A program made the translations under genes and the position numbers. Source: Halomonas sp. TA22 (GTDB lineage: Bacteria > Pseudomonadota > Gammaproteobacteria > Pseudomonadales > Halomonadaceae). From it: DNA of 64,000 nucleotides. The stretch's first letter is position 1. Every line of letters starts with the position of its first letter. The notes under the pieces are model-generated. The model made no database searches. It was given only the letters and a program-made list of their open reading frames with translations, and was not told the DNA's origin. The stretch is taken from NCBI RefSeq assembly GCF_013009075.1, contig NZ_CP053108.1, forward strand, positions 2,418,001 through 2,482,000, given 5' to 3'. Of this stretch, positions 1-9,986 are shown piece after piece.

Positions 1-733
1 CCAGCGGCGCCAGCTTCAAAGCGGCGATGGTGGTGGGTTGGCCACCGTAGCCGTCGATAGCACGCAGGAGCTCGGCCACCTCCTTCGGGTCGGTCAAGGC
101 CGCGTAGTGCTTGGTCTTGCTGGGTCGTAGCGCGCCGCGCAGGTCCGGGGTTGGGTCACGCTCCACCCGCCCAGTGGAGATGCCGTAGCGAAAGACCTGG
201 CCGCAGAGAGTCTTCACTCGGTGCGCGGTCTCGATATGGCCACGCTCCTCGATGCGGCGCAGGCAGCCGAGTAGCTCGGGAGGTGTGATCTCGGATATTG
301 GCCGTTTGCCGAGAAGAGGGTAGGCATCACGTTCCAGACGACGCTTATTGCGCTGGTAGTGCTCGGGCACCACGTCATGCTGATGTACCTGCTCGAGCCA
401 TTCAGTAGCTACGGCCTCGAACGTGTTGGACGCGGCGTGTTCCCCTAACTGTTTGATGATTCGCTTGGTTGAGCTGGGATCAATACCTTGAGCCAGCTGG
501 CGCTTTGCTTCGTCACGCGCTGCGCGGGCTTCCACCAGTGAAACCTCGGGATAGACGCCAATCGCCAAGCGCTTTTCCTTCCCGGCTAAGCGATACTTCA
601 GGCGCCAGTACCTGCTGCCGGTCGGTGCGACCTCCAGATAGAGGCCTCCGCCGTCGGCCAGCTTGAAAGTCTTATCCCTAGGCTTGGCGTTACGAACAGC
701 AGTCGCGGAAAGCTTGTTGATCTGTCGGCTCAT
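1..733 (-). CDS. P4-type tyrosine integrase, N-terminal part (runs off window start)
   Basis: The reverse strand reads open from an ATG at 733 to the window edge (244 codons). The N-terminus has the DUF4102 arm-binding fold typical of P4-like integrases (LADGGGLYLEV, then YRLAGKEKRLAIGVYPEVSL, residues about 20-70), followed by a SAM-like core-binding region (about 100-195). The catalytic domain is only beginning at the edge, so the R-H-R-Y residues cannot be checked. The gene starts about 270 bp from the 3' end of ssrA and points away from it, the usual layout of an island integrated in tmRNA. The first TGGGGGCA motif overlaps the start codon, which suggests autoregulation or arm binding. 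Confidence 0.93.
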   Translation of the reverse strand, partial: MSRQINKLSATAVRNAKPRDKTFKLADGGGLYLEVAPTGSRYWRLKYRLAGKEKRLAIGVYPEVSLVEARAARDEAKRQLAQGIDPSSTKRIIKQLGEHAASNTFEAVATEWLEQVHQHDVVPEHYQRNKRRLERDAYPLLGKRPISEITPPELLGCLRRIEERGHIETAHRVKTLCGQVFRYGISTGRVERDPTPDLRGALRPSKTKHYAALTDPKEVAELLRAIDGYGGQPTTIAALKLAPL

Positions 734-903
734 GGGGGCACCTCGACATGGCGGTGGTCACATGCCCCCATGCTAGTGCCCCCAACTGAGGACAGGCTAA
801 CCAGCAGCCAGGCGCCTATTGGCGCGGGTTCTGGCTGATTTGGGGGCATCAGGTTGTTTGGCTTCGACGTATGCCCCCAGATATGCCCCCTTTGGTGGGG
901 GCA
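733..903. repeat. Seven copies of TGGGGGCA / TGCCCCCA, probable integrase arm sites
   Basis: Exact TGGGGGCA occurs at 733-740, 841-848 and 896-903. Its complement TGCCCCCA occurs at 763-770, 777-784 and 872-879, with one near copy (TGCCCCCT) at 884-891. They fall only between the integrase start and ssrA and come in both orientations, as expected for arm-type sites of a tyrosine recombinase. The stretch 734-1004 holds no gene; besides these motifs it has the ssrA-side terminator and a small inverted repeat. Confidence 0.75.
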
Positions 904-934
904 TGTCAAGACACGTTATGGAATGTCCAGACAA

Positions 935-957
935 CAAAAAAGGGCCCGGAGGCCCTT
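935..957 (-). terminator. Intrinsic terminator downstream of ssrA
   Basis: On the minus strand an AGGGCC/GGCCCT stem with a 4-nt loop (941-956) is followed by a run of six T (940-935). It lies about 48 bp beyond the tmRNA 3' end and before the integrase. If the island entered at the ssrA 3' end, this terminator belongs to the island and replaces the original one. Confidence 0.8.
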
Positions 958-965
958 TCTAGTGC

Positions 966-998
966 GGTTTCAGAGATGTTTTGGGATGTCCTGAAACC
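966..998. repeat. 8-bp inverted repeat next to the ssrA attachment side
   Basis: GGTTTCAG (966-973) and CTGAAACC (991-998) form an inverted repeat with a 17-bp spacer, directly beside the tmRNA 3' end. It could be a recombination accessory site or an RNA hairpin. Function not known. Confidence 0.4.
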
Positions 999-1004
999 TG
1001 ATAT

Positions 1005-1384
1005 TGGTGGAGGCGGCGGGAATTGAACCCGCGTCCGCCGGTACTCGCTCTTCGGCTCTACATGCTTAGGTCCGTCTTTTGATTTAACGATATGGACTCC
1101 GACGAGCAGGATTCCATACCGCGATTCTTCAAATGTTTAGCGATTGACGTGAAGACACCACCAATCGCGATCCTATCATCTTTAGCTCGTATCCCCTCCG
1201 CGATGAATAGGCACATCGCTTTGGGGCCAGGCTAACTACAGCAGGGGTTTAAGCTGCCAGAGCGCCTTGAGCGTAGTTTTCGTCGTTTGCGACTATTAAG
1301 TTGTGATGTTGGATTTACGAGATACATCACGCTCTCGGCATGCACCTAGGAGGTTGTCACCAGCGTCGAAGCCATGTCGCCCCC
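1005..1384 (-). ncRNA. ssrA: tmRNA (transfer-messenger RNA)
   Basis: Acts in trans-translation with SmpB to free stalled ribosomes and tag the unfinished protein. The 3' end (minus strand) has the tRNA-like T arm GGGTTCAATTCCC and a terminal CCACCA. The 5' end begins GGGGGCGACATGGCTTCGAC. The internal reading frame starts GCAAACGACGAAAACTACGC and encodes the tag ANDENYAQGALAA after the charged alanine, then TAA. Length is about 380 nt. smpB lies just upstream on the same strand. The 3' end is the likely insertion point of the island to its left. Confidence 0.97.
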
Positions 1385-1429
1385 ATAGTTACCAGGCGAT
1401 TCTATCAGCCTGGATATCCTTATGACCAG

Positions 1430-1921
1430 CTACTCCTTGTTTTGTTCCCGCATGATGCGTCCCTTCTGGCGGGTCCAGTCGCGATCCTTCTCGGTAGCGC
1501 GCTTGTCGTGCAGCTTCTTGCCCGTGACCAAGGCCAGCTCGCACTTGATCAGGTTCTTCTTCCAGTAGAGCTTGAGTGGGACGCAGGTATGCCCTTTGTC
1601 CTGGGTACGCGAGAAGATTTTGGCGATCTCCTTGCGATGCAACAATAGCTTGCGTGTGCGGGTCGGATCGGCGATCTCATGGGTGCTGGCTGTATTCAGA
1701 GGGGTAATGTGCGTACCCAGCAGCCAGGCTTCGCCATTCTTGATCAGAATATAGGTATCGGTGAGCTGGGCCTTGCCGGCACGCAGGCTCTTGACTTCCC
1801 AGCCCGCCAGGGCCAGGCCCGCTTCGAAGGTCTCGTCTATGTGATACTCGAAACGAGCCTTCTTGTTCTGGGCGATGACGGAGCTGCTGGGACCGTTGCC
1901 CTTGCCCTTTTTGTTGGCCAT
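1430..1921 (-). CDS. smpB: SsrA-binding protein SmpB
   Basis: SmpB binds the tRNA-like domain of tmRNA and brings it to stalled ribosomes. The 163-aa product has the usual features: [20 protein letters not shown] near the N-terminus, the conserved GWEVKSLR segment, and a basic tail (about residues 130-163) that would be disordered until it enters the mRNA channel. Length matches the family. A GAGG ribosome site precedes the ATG at 1921. It lies upstream of ssrA on the same strand and is divergent from ratA, so promoters for both should lie in 1922-2051. Confidence 0.97.
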   Translation of the reverse strand: MANKKGKGNGPSSSVIAQNKKARFEYHIDETFEAGLALAGWEVKSLRAGKAQLTDTYILIKNGEAWLLGTHITPLNTASTHEIADPTRTRKLLLHRKEIAKIFSRTQDKGHTCVPLKLYWKKNLIKCELALVTGKKLHDKRATEKDRDWTRQKGRIMREQNKE

Positions 1922-2051
1922 GGAACCTCATATATCGATGCGCCTTGTCGACTCCCCTTCGAGATGGGGGGAAGCGTGCTAACATTCAAGGCCTGAAGAA
2001 ATAGCCGTACATGATACGCTCAAGGACCTATAAAAGTCAGTGGAGAGGTAA

Positions 2052-2486
2052 ATGCCGACGGTCAATCGATCCGCCCTGGTGCGGCACTCCCCGAAGCAGA
2101 TGTTCGATCTCGTTAACGATTTCGAACGCTATCCCGAATTTCTGCCGGGCTGCCGACGCACACGTCTCATCGAGCGCAGCGACACTCACCTGGTCGGCGA
2201 ACTGACGCTTGCCAAGGCGGGTGTCGAGCAGAGCTTCACGACACGCAACGATCTCCATGAGCCGGAAAGGATAGAACTCTCTCTGGTCAGTGGCCCTTTC
2301 CGTCGGCTGCATGGGCGCTGGCAGTTCACGCCGATGGGCGAGAATGCCTGCAAGGTCAGCCTGGAGATGGATTTCGAGTTTGCCAACCGGCTGCTGGGAA
2401 TGGCATTCGGCAAACTGTTCCAGCAGGTCGCCGGGCAGCTGGTCGAGGCCTTCACACGGCGTGCGGATGAGGTCTATGGCCGCTGA
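2052..2486 (+). CDS. ratA: RatA-like START-domain protein (ubiquinone-binding/ribosome-association type)
   Basis: A 144-aa START/polyketide-cyclase fold protein of the RatA/Coq10 family. SPKQMFDLVNDFERYPEFLPGC near the N-terminus and the C-terminal helix ending VEAFTRRADEVYG are typical. In E. coli the homologue was reported to block 70S formation; in other bacteria the family is tied to ubiquinone handling, so the cellular role stays open. A GGAGAGG site precedes the ATG. It overlaps rnfH by 11 nt, as in many gammaproteobacteria where smpB, ratA and rnfH cluster. Confidence 0.93.
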   Translation: MPTVNRSALVRHSPKQMFDLVNDFERYPEFLPGCRRTRLIERSDTHLVGELTLAKAGVEQSFTTRNDLHEPERIELSLVSGPFRRLHGRWQFTPMGENACKVSLEMDFEFANRLLGMAFGKLFQQVAGQLVEAFTRRADEVYGR

Positions 2487-2802
2487 GAGTGGCGAGAACT
2501 CAGCCAGCGCCATTTCGGTCGAGGTAGCCTTCGCGCTGCCCGAGCGGCAGAAAATCGTGACGTTATCGGTGGCCCCCGGCACGACTGCGGAGCAAGCGAT
2601 CGTCATGGCCGGCTTGCCACGCTTTTTTCCGGAACTGCCATGCGATGCATTCAAGCATGCCCCGTTGGGGATCTTCGGCAAGCGGCTGCGCAATACGCAG
2701 CAAGTGCTGCAGCCCGGCGATCGGGTCGAGGTGTATCGACCGCTTGCCATCGACCCCAAGGAGGCTCGGCGGCAACGCGCCTCGCAGAACGAGACGCGTT
2801 AG
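2476..2802 (+). CDS. rnfH: RnfH family ubiquitin-like protein
   Basis: A 108-aa protein with the small beta-grasp RnfH fold: VEVAFALPERQKIVTLSV, then GIFGKRLRNTQQVLQPGDRVEVYRPL and DPKEARRQRA at the end. The ATG at 2476 is chosen because it begins just before the family's conserved N-terminus and overlaps the ratA stop, giving translational coupling. The open frame extends further upstream only as an overlap with ratA. Function is unknown despite linkage to rnf genes in some genomes. Confidence 0.93.
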   Translation: MAAESGENSASAISVEVAFALPERQKIVTLSVAPGTTAEQAIVMAGLPRFFPELPCDAFKHAPLGIFGKRLRNTQQVLQPGDRVEVYRPLAIDPKEARRQRASQNETR

Positions 2803-2807
2803 GCGGG

Positions 2808-3338
2808 CTACCTGATCAGCGTATCATCGATGGGCTCTACTCCGGCAGGCTCGCTCAGGTCGGGCTCCCGCTCGGCTGGCGTTCCCCCCGCAGGCACTAC
2901 GGCAGGCCCTGGCTCGGGGCTGGTTTGCGGCGTATGGGGGGTGAGTTGCTCCTCGGGTCCCACTCCTTCAGGTGCCGGTCCCGGCCCGACTTGCGGTGTC
3001 AGGTCGATGTCGCGGGAAAGATCGCCAGTCGTGGCGATATCCACCAATCGCTCATTGGCGAAGGTCAGGGTGACGCGGCGCTGCTGTACGTCGCCATAGG
3101 CCTCGTCGAGGCGGAACAGATAATCCCACTGATTGGCATCGAAAGGTCCTTCCAGCAGGGGGTTGCCCATCACGGAGCGCACCTGGTCCCGGCTCATGCC
3201 GGGCTGCAGTTGTGCGACCATTGTCTGGTCCACCAAGTTGCCCTGGGGCAGGTCGCGCTTGTAGACGCCGAGATAGGTGCATCCACCCACTAAAGAGAGG
3301 GTGAAGGTAAGAGTGACGATCTTAATCAGCTTTTGCAT
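2808..3338 (-). CDS. bamE: Outer membrane assembly lipoprotein BamE
   Basis: BamE is the small lipoprotein of the BAM complex that inserts beta-barrel proteins. The start at 3338 is chosen because it gives a lipoprotein signal with lipobox LVGGC (Cys about 20). The SmpA/OmlA domain follows (DQTMVAQLQPGMSRDQVRSVMGNPLL, then WDYLFRLD, about 33-100). The product is 176 aa, much longer than the 113 aa of E. coli BamE, because of a Pro/Glu/Gly-rich tail of about 70 residues. It converges on rnfH with a gap of only 5 bp and is divergent from fur. Confidence 0.95.
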   Translation of the reverse strand: MQKLIKIVTLTFTLSLVGGCTYLGVYKRDLPQGNLVDQTMVAQLQPGMSRDQVRSVMGNPLLEGPFDANQWDYLFRLDEAYGDVQQRRVTLTFANERLVDIATTGDLSRDIDLTPQVGPGPAPEGVGPEEQLTPHTPQTSPEPGPAVVPAGGTPAEREPDLSEPAGVEPIDDTLIR

Positions 3339-3410
3339 TTGGGCCTGTTCTTCACTATCGTTGACTCGGTTGATCATACCCGACCCTACACGTTACTGCG
3401 AAGAGCAACC

Positions 3411-3854
3411 ATGGCCGATCAGAACCATGAACTGCGCAAGGCGGGTCTGAAGGTGACCTTGCCTCGCGTCAAGATACTCCAGATCCTCGAGAACGCGCCT
3501 GGACAGCACCATCTTAGTGCTGAAGATGTATATAAGTCCCTGCTCGATGCAGGCGAAGACGTCGGCCTTGCCACGGTTTATCGAGTGCTTACCCAATTCG
3601 AGTCGGCTGGTCTGGTAATCCGCCACAATTTCGATGGTGGTCATGCACTGTTCGAGTTGACGCAGGAGGAGCACCACGATCACATGGTGTGTCTCGAAAG
3701 TGGCGAGATCATTGAATTCTTCGATGAGACCATCGAGCGTCGTCAGCAGGAGATTGCCGAAGAGCACGGCTTCGAACTCGTCGATCATGCCTTGGTACTC
3801 TATGTACGCCCCAAGGGTTCCAAGGCGACACGCCAGGAAAGCATCAAGAAATAA
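3411..3854 (+). CDS. fur: Ferric uptake regulator Fur
   Basis: Fe2+-dependent repressor of iron uptake genes. The 147-aa product has a winged-helix DNA-binding domain (TLPRVKILQILE through DVGLATVYRVL, residues about 15-75) and the dimerisation and metal domain with EEHHDHMVCLESGEIIEF. Only the first Cys of the E. coli CxxC structural zinc pair is kept (C-L-E-S), a variation also known in pseudomonad Fur. The ATG at 3411 is chosen because it yields the normal N-terminus; the frame is open upstream into the bamE promoter region. It is divergent from bamE by 72 bp. Confidence 0.96.
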   Translation: MADQNHELRKAGLKVTLPRVKILQILENAPGQHHLSAEDVYKSLLDAGEDVGLATVYRVLTQFESAGLVIRHNFDGGHALFELTQEEHHDHMVCLESGEIIEFFDETIERRQQEIAEEHGFELVDHALVLYVRPKGSKATRQESIKK

Positions 3855-3902
3855 AATCATTCGTATTCAAAAAAACGTTCGTACGCAGCATCAGACATCA
3901 TG

Positions 3903-3933
3903 CGAAAACGCCGGCCTCGGGCCGGCGTTTTCG
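3903..3933. terminator. Bidirectional terminator between fur and recN
   Basis: A perfect 14-bp stem (CGAAAACGCCGGCC at 3903-3916 with its complement at 3920-3933) and a 3-nt loop. Flanking T-rich and A-rich runs allow termination of fur on the plus strand and recN on the minus strand. Confidence 0.9.
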
Positions 3934-3954
3934 TTTGTGCTGAGTGAAGGGAAG

Positions 3955-5628
3955 CTAGTGCCGGGCGCCTTGGCTGGCATCGAGCATCTCGCGGGCATGT
4001 GCCAGGGTCCGTTGCGAAAGCTTGACGCCGCCCAACATGCGCGCTAGCTCGCGGACACGTCCGGCCCCGTCCAGAATCATCATCTGGGTCAGGGTGGCGT
4101 CCGCCTCGACCTGCTTCTCGATATGCAGATGCTGATGCGCCTGGGCGGCTACCTGAGGCAGGTGGGTGACGGTCATCACCTGGCCGGCCGCGCCGAGACG
4201 TTTGAGCAGCTGGCCGACGATCTCGGCGGTGGCGCCGGAGATACCCACGTCGACTTCGTCGAAGACCAGAGTGGGGATGGTCGAGTGATTCGCCGCCACC
4301 ACCTGAATGGCCAGGCTGATGCGTGACAGCTCGCCACCTGAGGCGACCTTGCTCAATGGCCTGGGCGGCTGGCCGGGGTTGGCACTGATCAGGAAGCATG
4401 CGCTATCCAGCCCCTCCGGAGCGGGTGTGTCGCGCGCCTCCACCGCGACCTTGAACGTCGCCTTGCCCATCGCCAGAAAAGCGAGTTGCTCTTGCACTTC
4501 GCTGGCCAAGCGATCGGCAGCCTGACGGCGTGTCTCACCGATAGCGCGCGCCTTCTCCCGCCAGGCGTCGCGCAGCGTCTCGACCTCGGCGCGCAGCGAT
4601 TCGAGATCGTGCTCCCCCCCCTCCAGGTCGGCCAGTTCCGCTTGCAGGCGCTGGTGCAGATCGGTGAGCTCCTCGGGCATCAGATGATGTTTGCGTGCGA
4701 TGCGATGCACTTCGCTCAGGCGCTCCTCGACCCAGGCCAGCCGCTCGGGGTCGAGTTCGGTGGTGTCGACAAAGCGCTGCAGCTCGCGGCTCGCCTCTTC
4801 GATCTGGATGCGTGCCTCATTGAACATGGTCAGCGCATCGCCGAGGCTGCCTCGGCCGCTGCCGGGCTGGTTGCTCAGGCGCGTGACGGCCTGAGTCAGC
4901 AGGCTCAGGGCGCCACCGTCGTCGTTGTCGCAGCACTCCACGGCGAACTGCGCCTCGCGAAGCGTCTCCTCGGCATGTGCCAGGCGCTCCTGCTCCTCTT
5001 CGAGTGCGGCAAGCTCGCCCTCGGCGAGTGCCAGCTGGTCGAGCTCCTCGACCTGATAGCGCAGTAACTGACGGCGGGCCTGGATTTCGTCGCCATCCTC
5101 GGCCAGGCGCTTGAGCTGTCGCCGCTTGGTGTGCCACTGGCGGTAGATGGCTGTCAGCTCGTCAACCGCCGCACTATGGCCCGCGAAGTCGTCGAGCAGG
5201 CGCAGGTGGGTCTCCTCGCGCAGCAGTGCCTGATGGGCATGCTGGCCATGGATCTCGATGAGATGTTCGCCCAAGGACTTGAGGTCGGCGATGGTGGCCG
5301 GTTGCCCGTTGATCCAGGCCTTCGAGCGTCCGGAGGCGGTGATCACCCGGCGCAGCAAGCAGTCATCATAGGGCAGCTCGCGCGCCTCGAGCCAGGCGCG
5401 GGCCTCGGGTAAGGCGGCGATGTCAAAGCGTGCCGAAAGGTCGGTGCGCTCGCTGCCATGGCGAACGCTGCCGGCATCGGCACGCTCGCCCAGGCACAGG
5501 CCCAGTGCGCCGAGCAGGATGGATTTGCCCGCGCCGGTCTCTCCGGTAATGGCGGTCATGCCTCCCTGGAGTTCCAGGTCGAGGCTATCGACGATGGCGT
5601 AATCGCGAATCGCAAGTTGTACCAGCAT
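3955..5628 (-). CDS. recN: DNA repair protein RecN
   Basis: SMC-like ATPase that acts in double-strand break repair. The 557-aa product starts MLVQLAIRDYAIV (ATG 5628, with a GGAGG site; a longer frame upstream lacks family similarity). Walker A is GETGAGKSILLGAL (about 30-43), a long coiled coil covers the middle (about 150-350), and the signature and Walker B are near ASGGELSRISLA and LVFDEVDVGISG. Length matches E. coli RecN (553 aa). No LexA box was identified upstream. Confidence 0.97.
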   Translation of the reverse strand: MLVQLAIRDYAIVDSLDLELQGGMTAITGETGAGKSILLGALGLCLGERADAGSVRHGSERTDLSARFDIAALPEARAWLEARELPYDDCLLRRVITASGRSKAWINGQPATIADLKSLGEHLIEIHGQHAHQALLREETHLRLLDDFAGHSAAVDELTAIYRQWHTKRRQLKRLAEDGDEIQARRQLLRYQVEELDQLALAEGELAALEEEQERLAHAEETLREAQFAVECCDNDDGGALSLLTQAVTRLSNQPGSGRGSLGDALTMFNEARIQIEEASRELQRFVDTTELDPERLAWVEERLSEVHRIARKHHLMPEELTDLHQRLQAELADLEGGEHDLESLRAEVETLRDAWREKARAIGETRRQAADRLASEVQEQLAFLAMGKATFKVAVEARDTPAPEGLDSACFLISANPGQPPRPLSKVASGGELSRISLAIQVVAANHSTIPTLVFDEVDVGISGATAEIVGQLLKRLGAAGQVMTVTHLPQVAAQAHQHLHIEKQVEADATLTQMMILDGAGRVRELARMLGGVKLSQRTLAHAREMLDASQGARH

Positions 5629-5754
5629 GGCCGCCTCCCTCTCTATATACCGTGGCCCCACATCGATGTGTCGCCAGCGTCCCTGGCGCTCTGTGCGTTT
5701 ATACAGTAGTCGATGCGTGCCGACAATGCTCGCCCGCTGTCGTCGATGCGGTGC

Positions 5755-5782
5755 CTTGAGTTCGCAGGGAGTACCCCCATAT
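5755..5782 (+). promoter_or_regulatory. Sigma-32 heat-shock promoter of grpE
   Basis: CTTGAGT (5755-5761) and CCCCATAT (5775-5782) are separated by 13 bp, close to the sigma-32 consensus CTTGAAA-N13/14-CCCCATnT. The grpE start lies 77 bp downstream. The rest of 5629-5858 between recN and grpE holds no gene. Confidence 0.85.
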
Positions 5783-5858
5783 AGGCGGATAATTCGCTAC
5801 CTCATGCGATTGAATGCCAAGGCGGCCGTAGGCCGTCGTTCGATGTCAGGAGATGACC

Positions 5859-6488
5859 ATGGCCAAAGAACCCCAGACGCCGTTGGATGACGAAATGGAG
5901 CGCGCCGCCGAAACTCAGCCGGTAGAGGGCGAGGTGCTGGATGCCGACGATGCGGCAGAGGCGCTCGAGCAGGACGATGTGGAGATCGATCCGGCCACAG
6001 ACGCGTCGGCCGATGTCGATGGCGACGCGTTGTATGCGCGCGTCGAGGAGCTCGAGCAGAGCGTGGCCGAGGCCAAGGACCAGGCGCTGCGCGCCGCCGC
6101 CGAGGCGCAGAACGTGCGTCGGCGGGCCGAGCAGGAAGCCGACAAGGCGCGCAAGTTCGCATTGGAGAAGTTCGTCAAGGAGCTGCTGCCGGTGGTCGAC
6201 AGCCTGGAGAAGGCCCTTGAGACCATGGCGGATGGCGCCAGCGACGTGCATCGCGAGGGGGTGTCGATGACCCTCAAGCTGCAGCTCGATGTGCTGAACA
6301 AGTTCGGTGTCGAGGCCGTGGAGCCGCATGGCGAACCGTTCGACCCGCAGTTTCACGAAGCGATGGCCATGGTGCCCAACCCCGAGCTTGAGCCCAACAC
6401 CGTCATGGACGTGATGCAGAAGGGCTACCTGCTCAACGGTCGCCTGGTGCGTCCGGCGATGGTAGTGGTCAGCCAGGCGGCGGGCTGA
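5859..6488 (+). CDS. grpE: Nucleotide exchange factor GrpE
   Basis: GrpE releases ADP from DnaK. The 209-aa product has an acidic unstructured N-terminus (about 1-60), a long dimerising helix ([20 protein letters not shown] onward), and the C-terminal beta domain with the conserved [14 protein letters not shown] and [17 protein letters not shown]. The ATG at 5859 is preferred over 5853 because AGGAG lies 6 nt upstream of it, whereas the first ATG directly abuts that site. Heads the grpE-dnaK-dnaJ cluster. Confidence 0.97.
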   Translation: MAKEPQTPLDDEMERAAETQPVEGEVLDADDAAEALEQDDVEIDPATDASADVDGDALYARVEELEQSVAEAKDQALRAAAEAQNVRRRAEQEADKARKFALEKFVKELLPVVDSLEKALETMADGASDVHREGVSMTLKLQLDVLNKFGVEAVEPHGEPFDPQFHEAMAMVPNPELEPNTVMDVMQKGYLLNGRLVRPAMVVVSQAAG

Positions 6489-6511
6489 GACGCGCAAATT
6501 GGGTGCCGGCT

Positions 6512-6539
6512 CTTGAAAAGCGCACAGCGGCCCCCAGAT
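6512..6539 (+). promoter_or_regulatory. Sigma-32 heat-shock promoter of dnaK
   Basis: CTTGAAA (6512-6518) and CCCCAGAT (6532-6539) with a 13-bp spacer, the same spacing as the grpE promoter. It lies in the 134-bp gap between grpE and dnaK, so dnaK-dnaJ can be induced on its own. Confidence 0.88.
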
Positions 6540-6622
6540 AAACGACAACTCCGCGGCGTAGGCCGCAGAACATGACTTCAGATCAGTTAGATCAGAGCCA
6601 AGCAACGAATTGAGGATTTCCT

Positions 6623-8545
<1,923 letters not shown>

Positions 8546-8636
8546 CCACGACATCTGCACCACGGATGACGCCAGCGCGGGGGCCTGACTCCCGCGTTGG
8601 TGTTTCCGCGGTGTCGCTAGGGAGGCGGACAGACCC

Positions 8637-9788
8637 ATGTCCAAACGTGACTATTATGAGGTGCTCGGCGTCGAGCGCGGGGCCGATCAGAAAGAGATCA
8701 AGAAGGCCTATCGACGCCTGGCCCAGAAATTCCATCCGGACCGTAACCCGGATGACGACACGGCGGCGGAGAAGTTTCGCGAGGTCTCCGAGGCCTATGA
8801 AGTCCTGATCGATGGCGAGAAGCGCGCGGCCTACGACCAGTTCGGTCATGCCGGCGTCGATGGCCAGGGGGGCGGCTTCGGTGCCGGTGGCTTCGGCGGT
8901 GGTGCCGGAGCCGGCGGATTCAGCGACATCTTCGGCGATGTGTTCGGTGATATCTTCGGCGGTGCCGGTGGCGGGCGTCGCAACCCGAACGCCCCGGCGC
9001 GCGGCTCCGATTTGCGCTACAACCTCGAACTCGATCTCGAGGATGCCGTGGCCGGTACCAACGTCGACATACGCGTACCGCGTCATGTGGACTGCGGCCG
9101 CTGTGACGGCGAGGGTGCCGAGCCGGGCTCTACCAAGGAGACCTGCCCGACCTGTGCCGGCCATGGCCAGGTGCGCATGCAGCAGGGCTTCTTCGCCGTG
9201 CAGCAGACCTGCCCGACCTGCCACGGCAGCGGTCAGCACATCAAGGTGCCGTGTCACAAGTGCAATGGCGAAGGGCGCGTGCGCGAGACGCGTACCCTGT
9301 CGGTGAAAATTCCGGCGGGCGTCGATACCGGCGATCGCATTCGTCTCAACGGCGAGGGCGAGTCCGGCATGAACGGCGGCCCGGCCGGGGATCTCTACGT
9401 GCAGGTGGCGATCAAGCCGCACCACATCTTCCAGCGCGACGGCCGCCACCTGCAGTGCGAGGTGCCGATCAACTTCGTCGACGCCGCTCTCGGGGGCGAG
9501 CTCGAGGTGCCGACGCTGGATGGTCGGGTCAAGCTCAAGATCCCGCCCGAGACCCAGACCGGCAAGCTGTTCCGGCTGCGTGGCAAGGGCGTCAAGCCGG
9601 TACGTGGCGGCCCGGCCGGCGACCTGCTGTGCAAGGTGGTGCTGGAGACGCCGGTCAAGCTCAGTGAGGAGCAGAAGGAGCTGCTGCGCAGGTTCCAGGA
9701 GAGCCTGGGCGAGAGCAACAGCCACTCACCGAAGAAGAGCGGCTTCTTCGATGGCGTGAAGAAGTTCTTCGAGGACATGAAGCCGTAA
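8637..9788 (+). CDS. dnaJ: Hsp40 co-chaperone DnaJ
   Basis: Stimulates DnaK ATP hydrolysis and delivers substrates. The 383-aa product is a full type I DnaJ: J domain with His33-Pro34-Asp35, a Gly/Phe-rich linker (about 75-115), four CxxCxGxG zinc modules ([32 protein letters not shown]; about 147-210), and a C-terminal substrate domain. Last gene of the heat-shock cluster. Confidence 0.99.
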   Translation: MSKRDYYEVLGVERGADQKEIKKAYRRLAQKFHPDRNPDDDTAAEKFREVSEAYEVLIDGEKRAAYDQFGHAGVDGQGGGFGAGGFGGGAGAGGFSDIFGDVFGDIFGGAGGGRRNPNAPARGSDLRYNLELDLEDAVAGTNVDIRVPRHVDCGRCDGEGAEPGSTKETCPTCAGHGQVRMQQGFFAVQQTCPTCHGSGQHIKVPCHKCNGEGRVRETRTLSVKIPAGVDTGDRIRLNGEGESGMNGGPAGDLYVQVAIKPHHIFQRDGRHLQCEVPINFVDAALGGELEVPTLDGRVKLKIPPETQTGKLFRLRGKGVKPVRGGPAGDLLCKVVLETPVKLSEEQKELLRRFQESLGESNSHSPKKSGFFDGVKKFFEDMKP

Positions 9789-9814
9789 GGCCACTGTTGT
9801 CCGCCTTGGCCCAG

Positions 9815-9847
9815 CCCCGTCACTTCCGAGTGGCGGGGTCTGTTTTT
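9815..9847 (+). terminator. Intrinsic terminator after dnaJ
   Basis: CCCCGTCACT (9815-9824) pairs with AGTGGCGGGG (9829-9838), with one G-U pair and a TCCG loop. TCTGTTTTT follows. Confidence 0.9.
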
Positions 9848-9986
9848 GCCTGGTAGCACGCCATGGCTTGGCTATTCGGCTGGGCCGTAAAATGTTGTTA
9901 TGCTAATTGCTAATGAGTAGTCCCTTCATCTGGTACGGCGCGGTGTCAGCAGGTAACGCCTGGTGTGCCCCGTAAGGACAGACAGC

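Larger units (their letters stand above)
1..1004. mobile_element. End of an integrated genomic island at the ssrA 3' end
   Basis: An integrase gene, repeated 8-bp motifs and a terminator lie between the window start and the tmRNA 3' end. ssrA is a classic integration site, and P4-type integrases usually sit next to their attachment site. The crossover is inferred to lie in the 3' part of ssrA (about 1005-1040). The other end of the island lies left of the window, so the matching att repeat cannot be shown. Confidence 0.7.
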
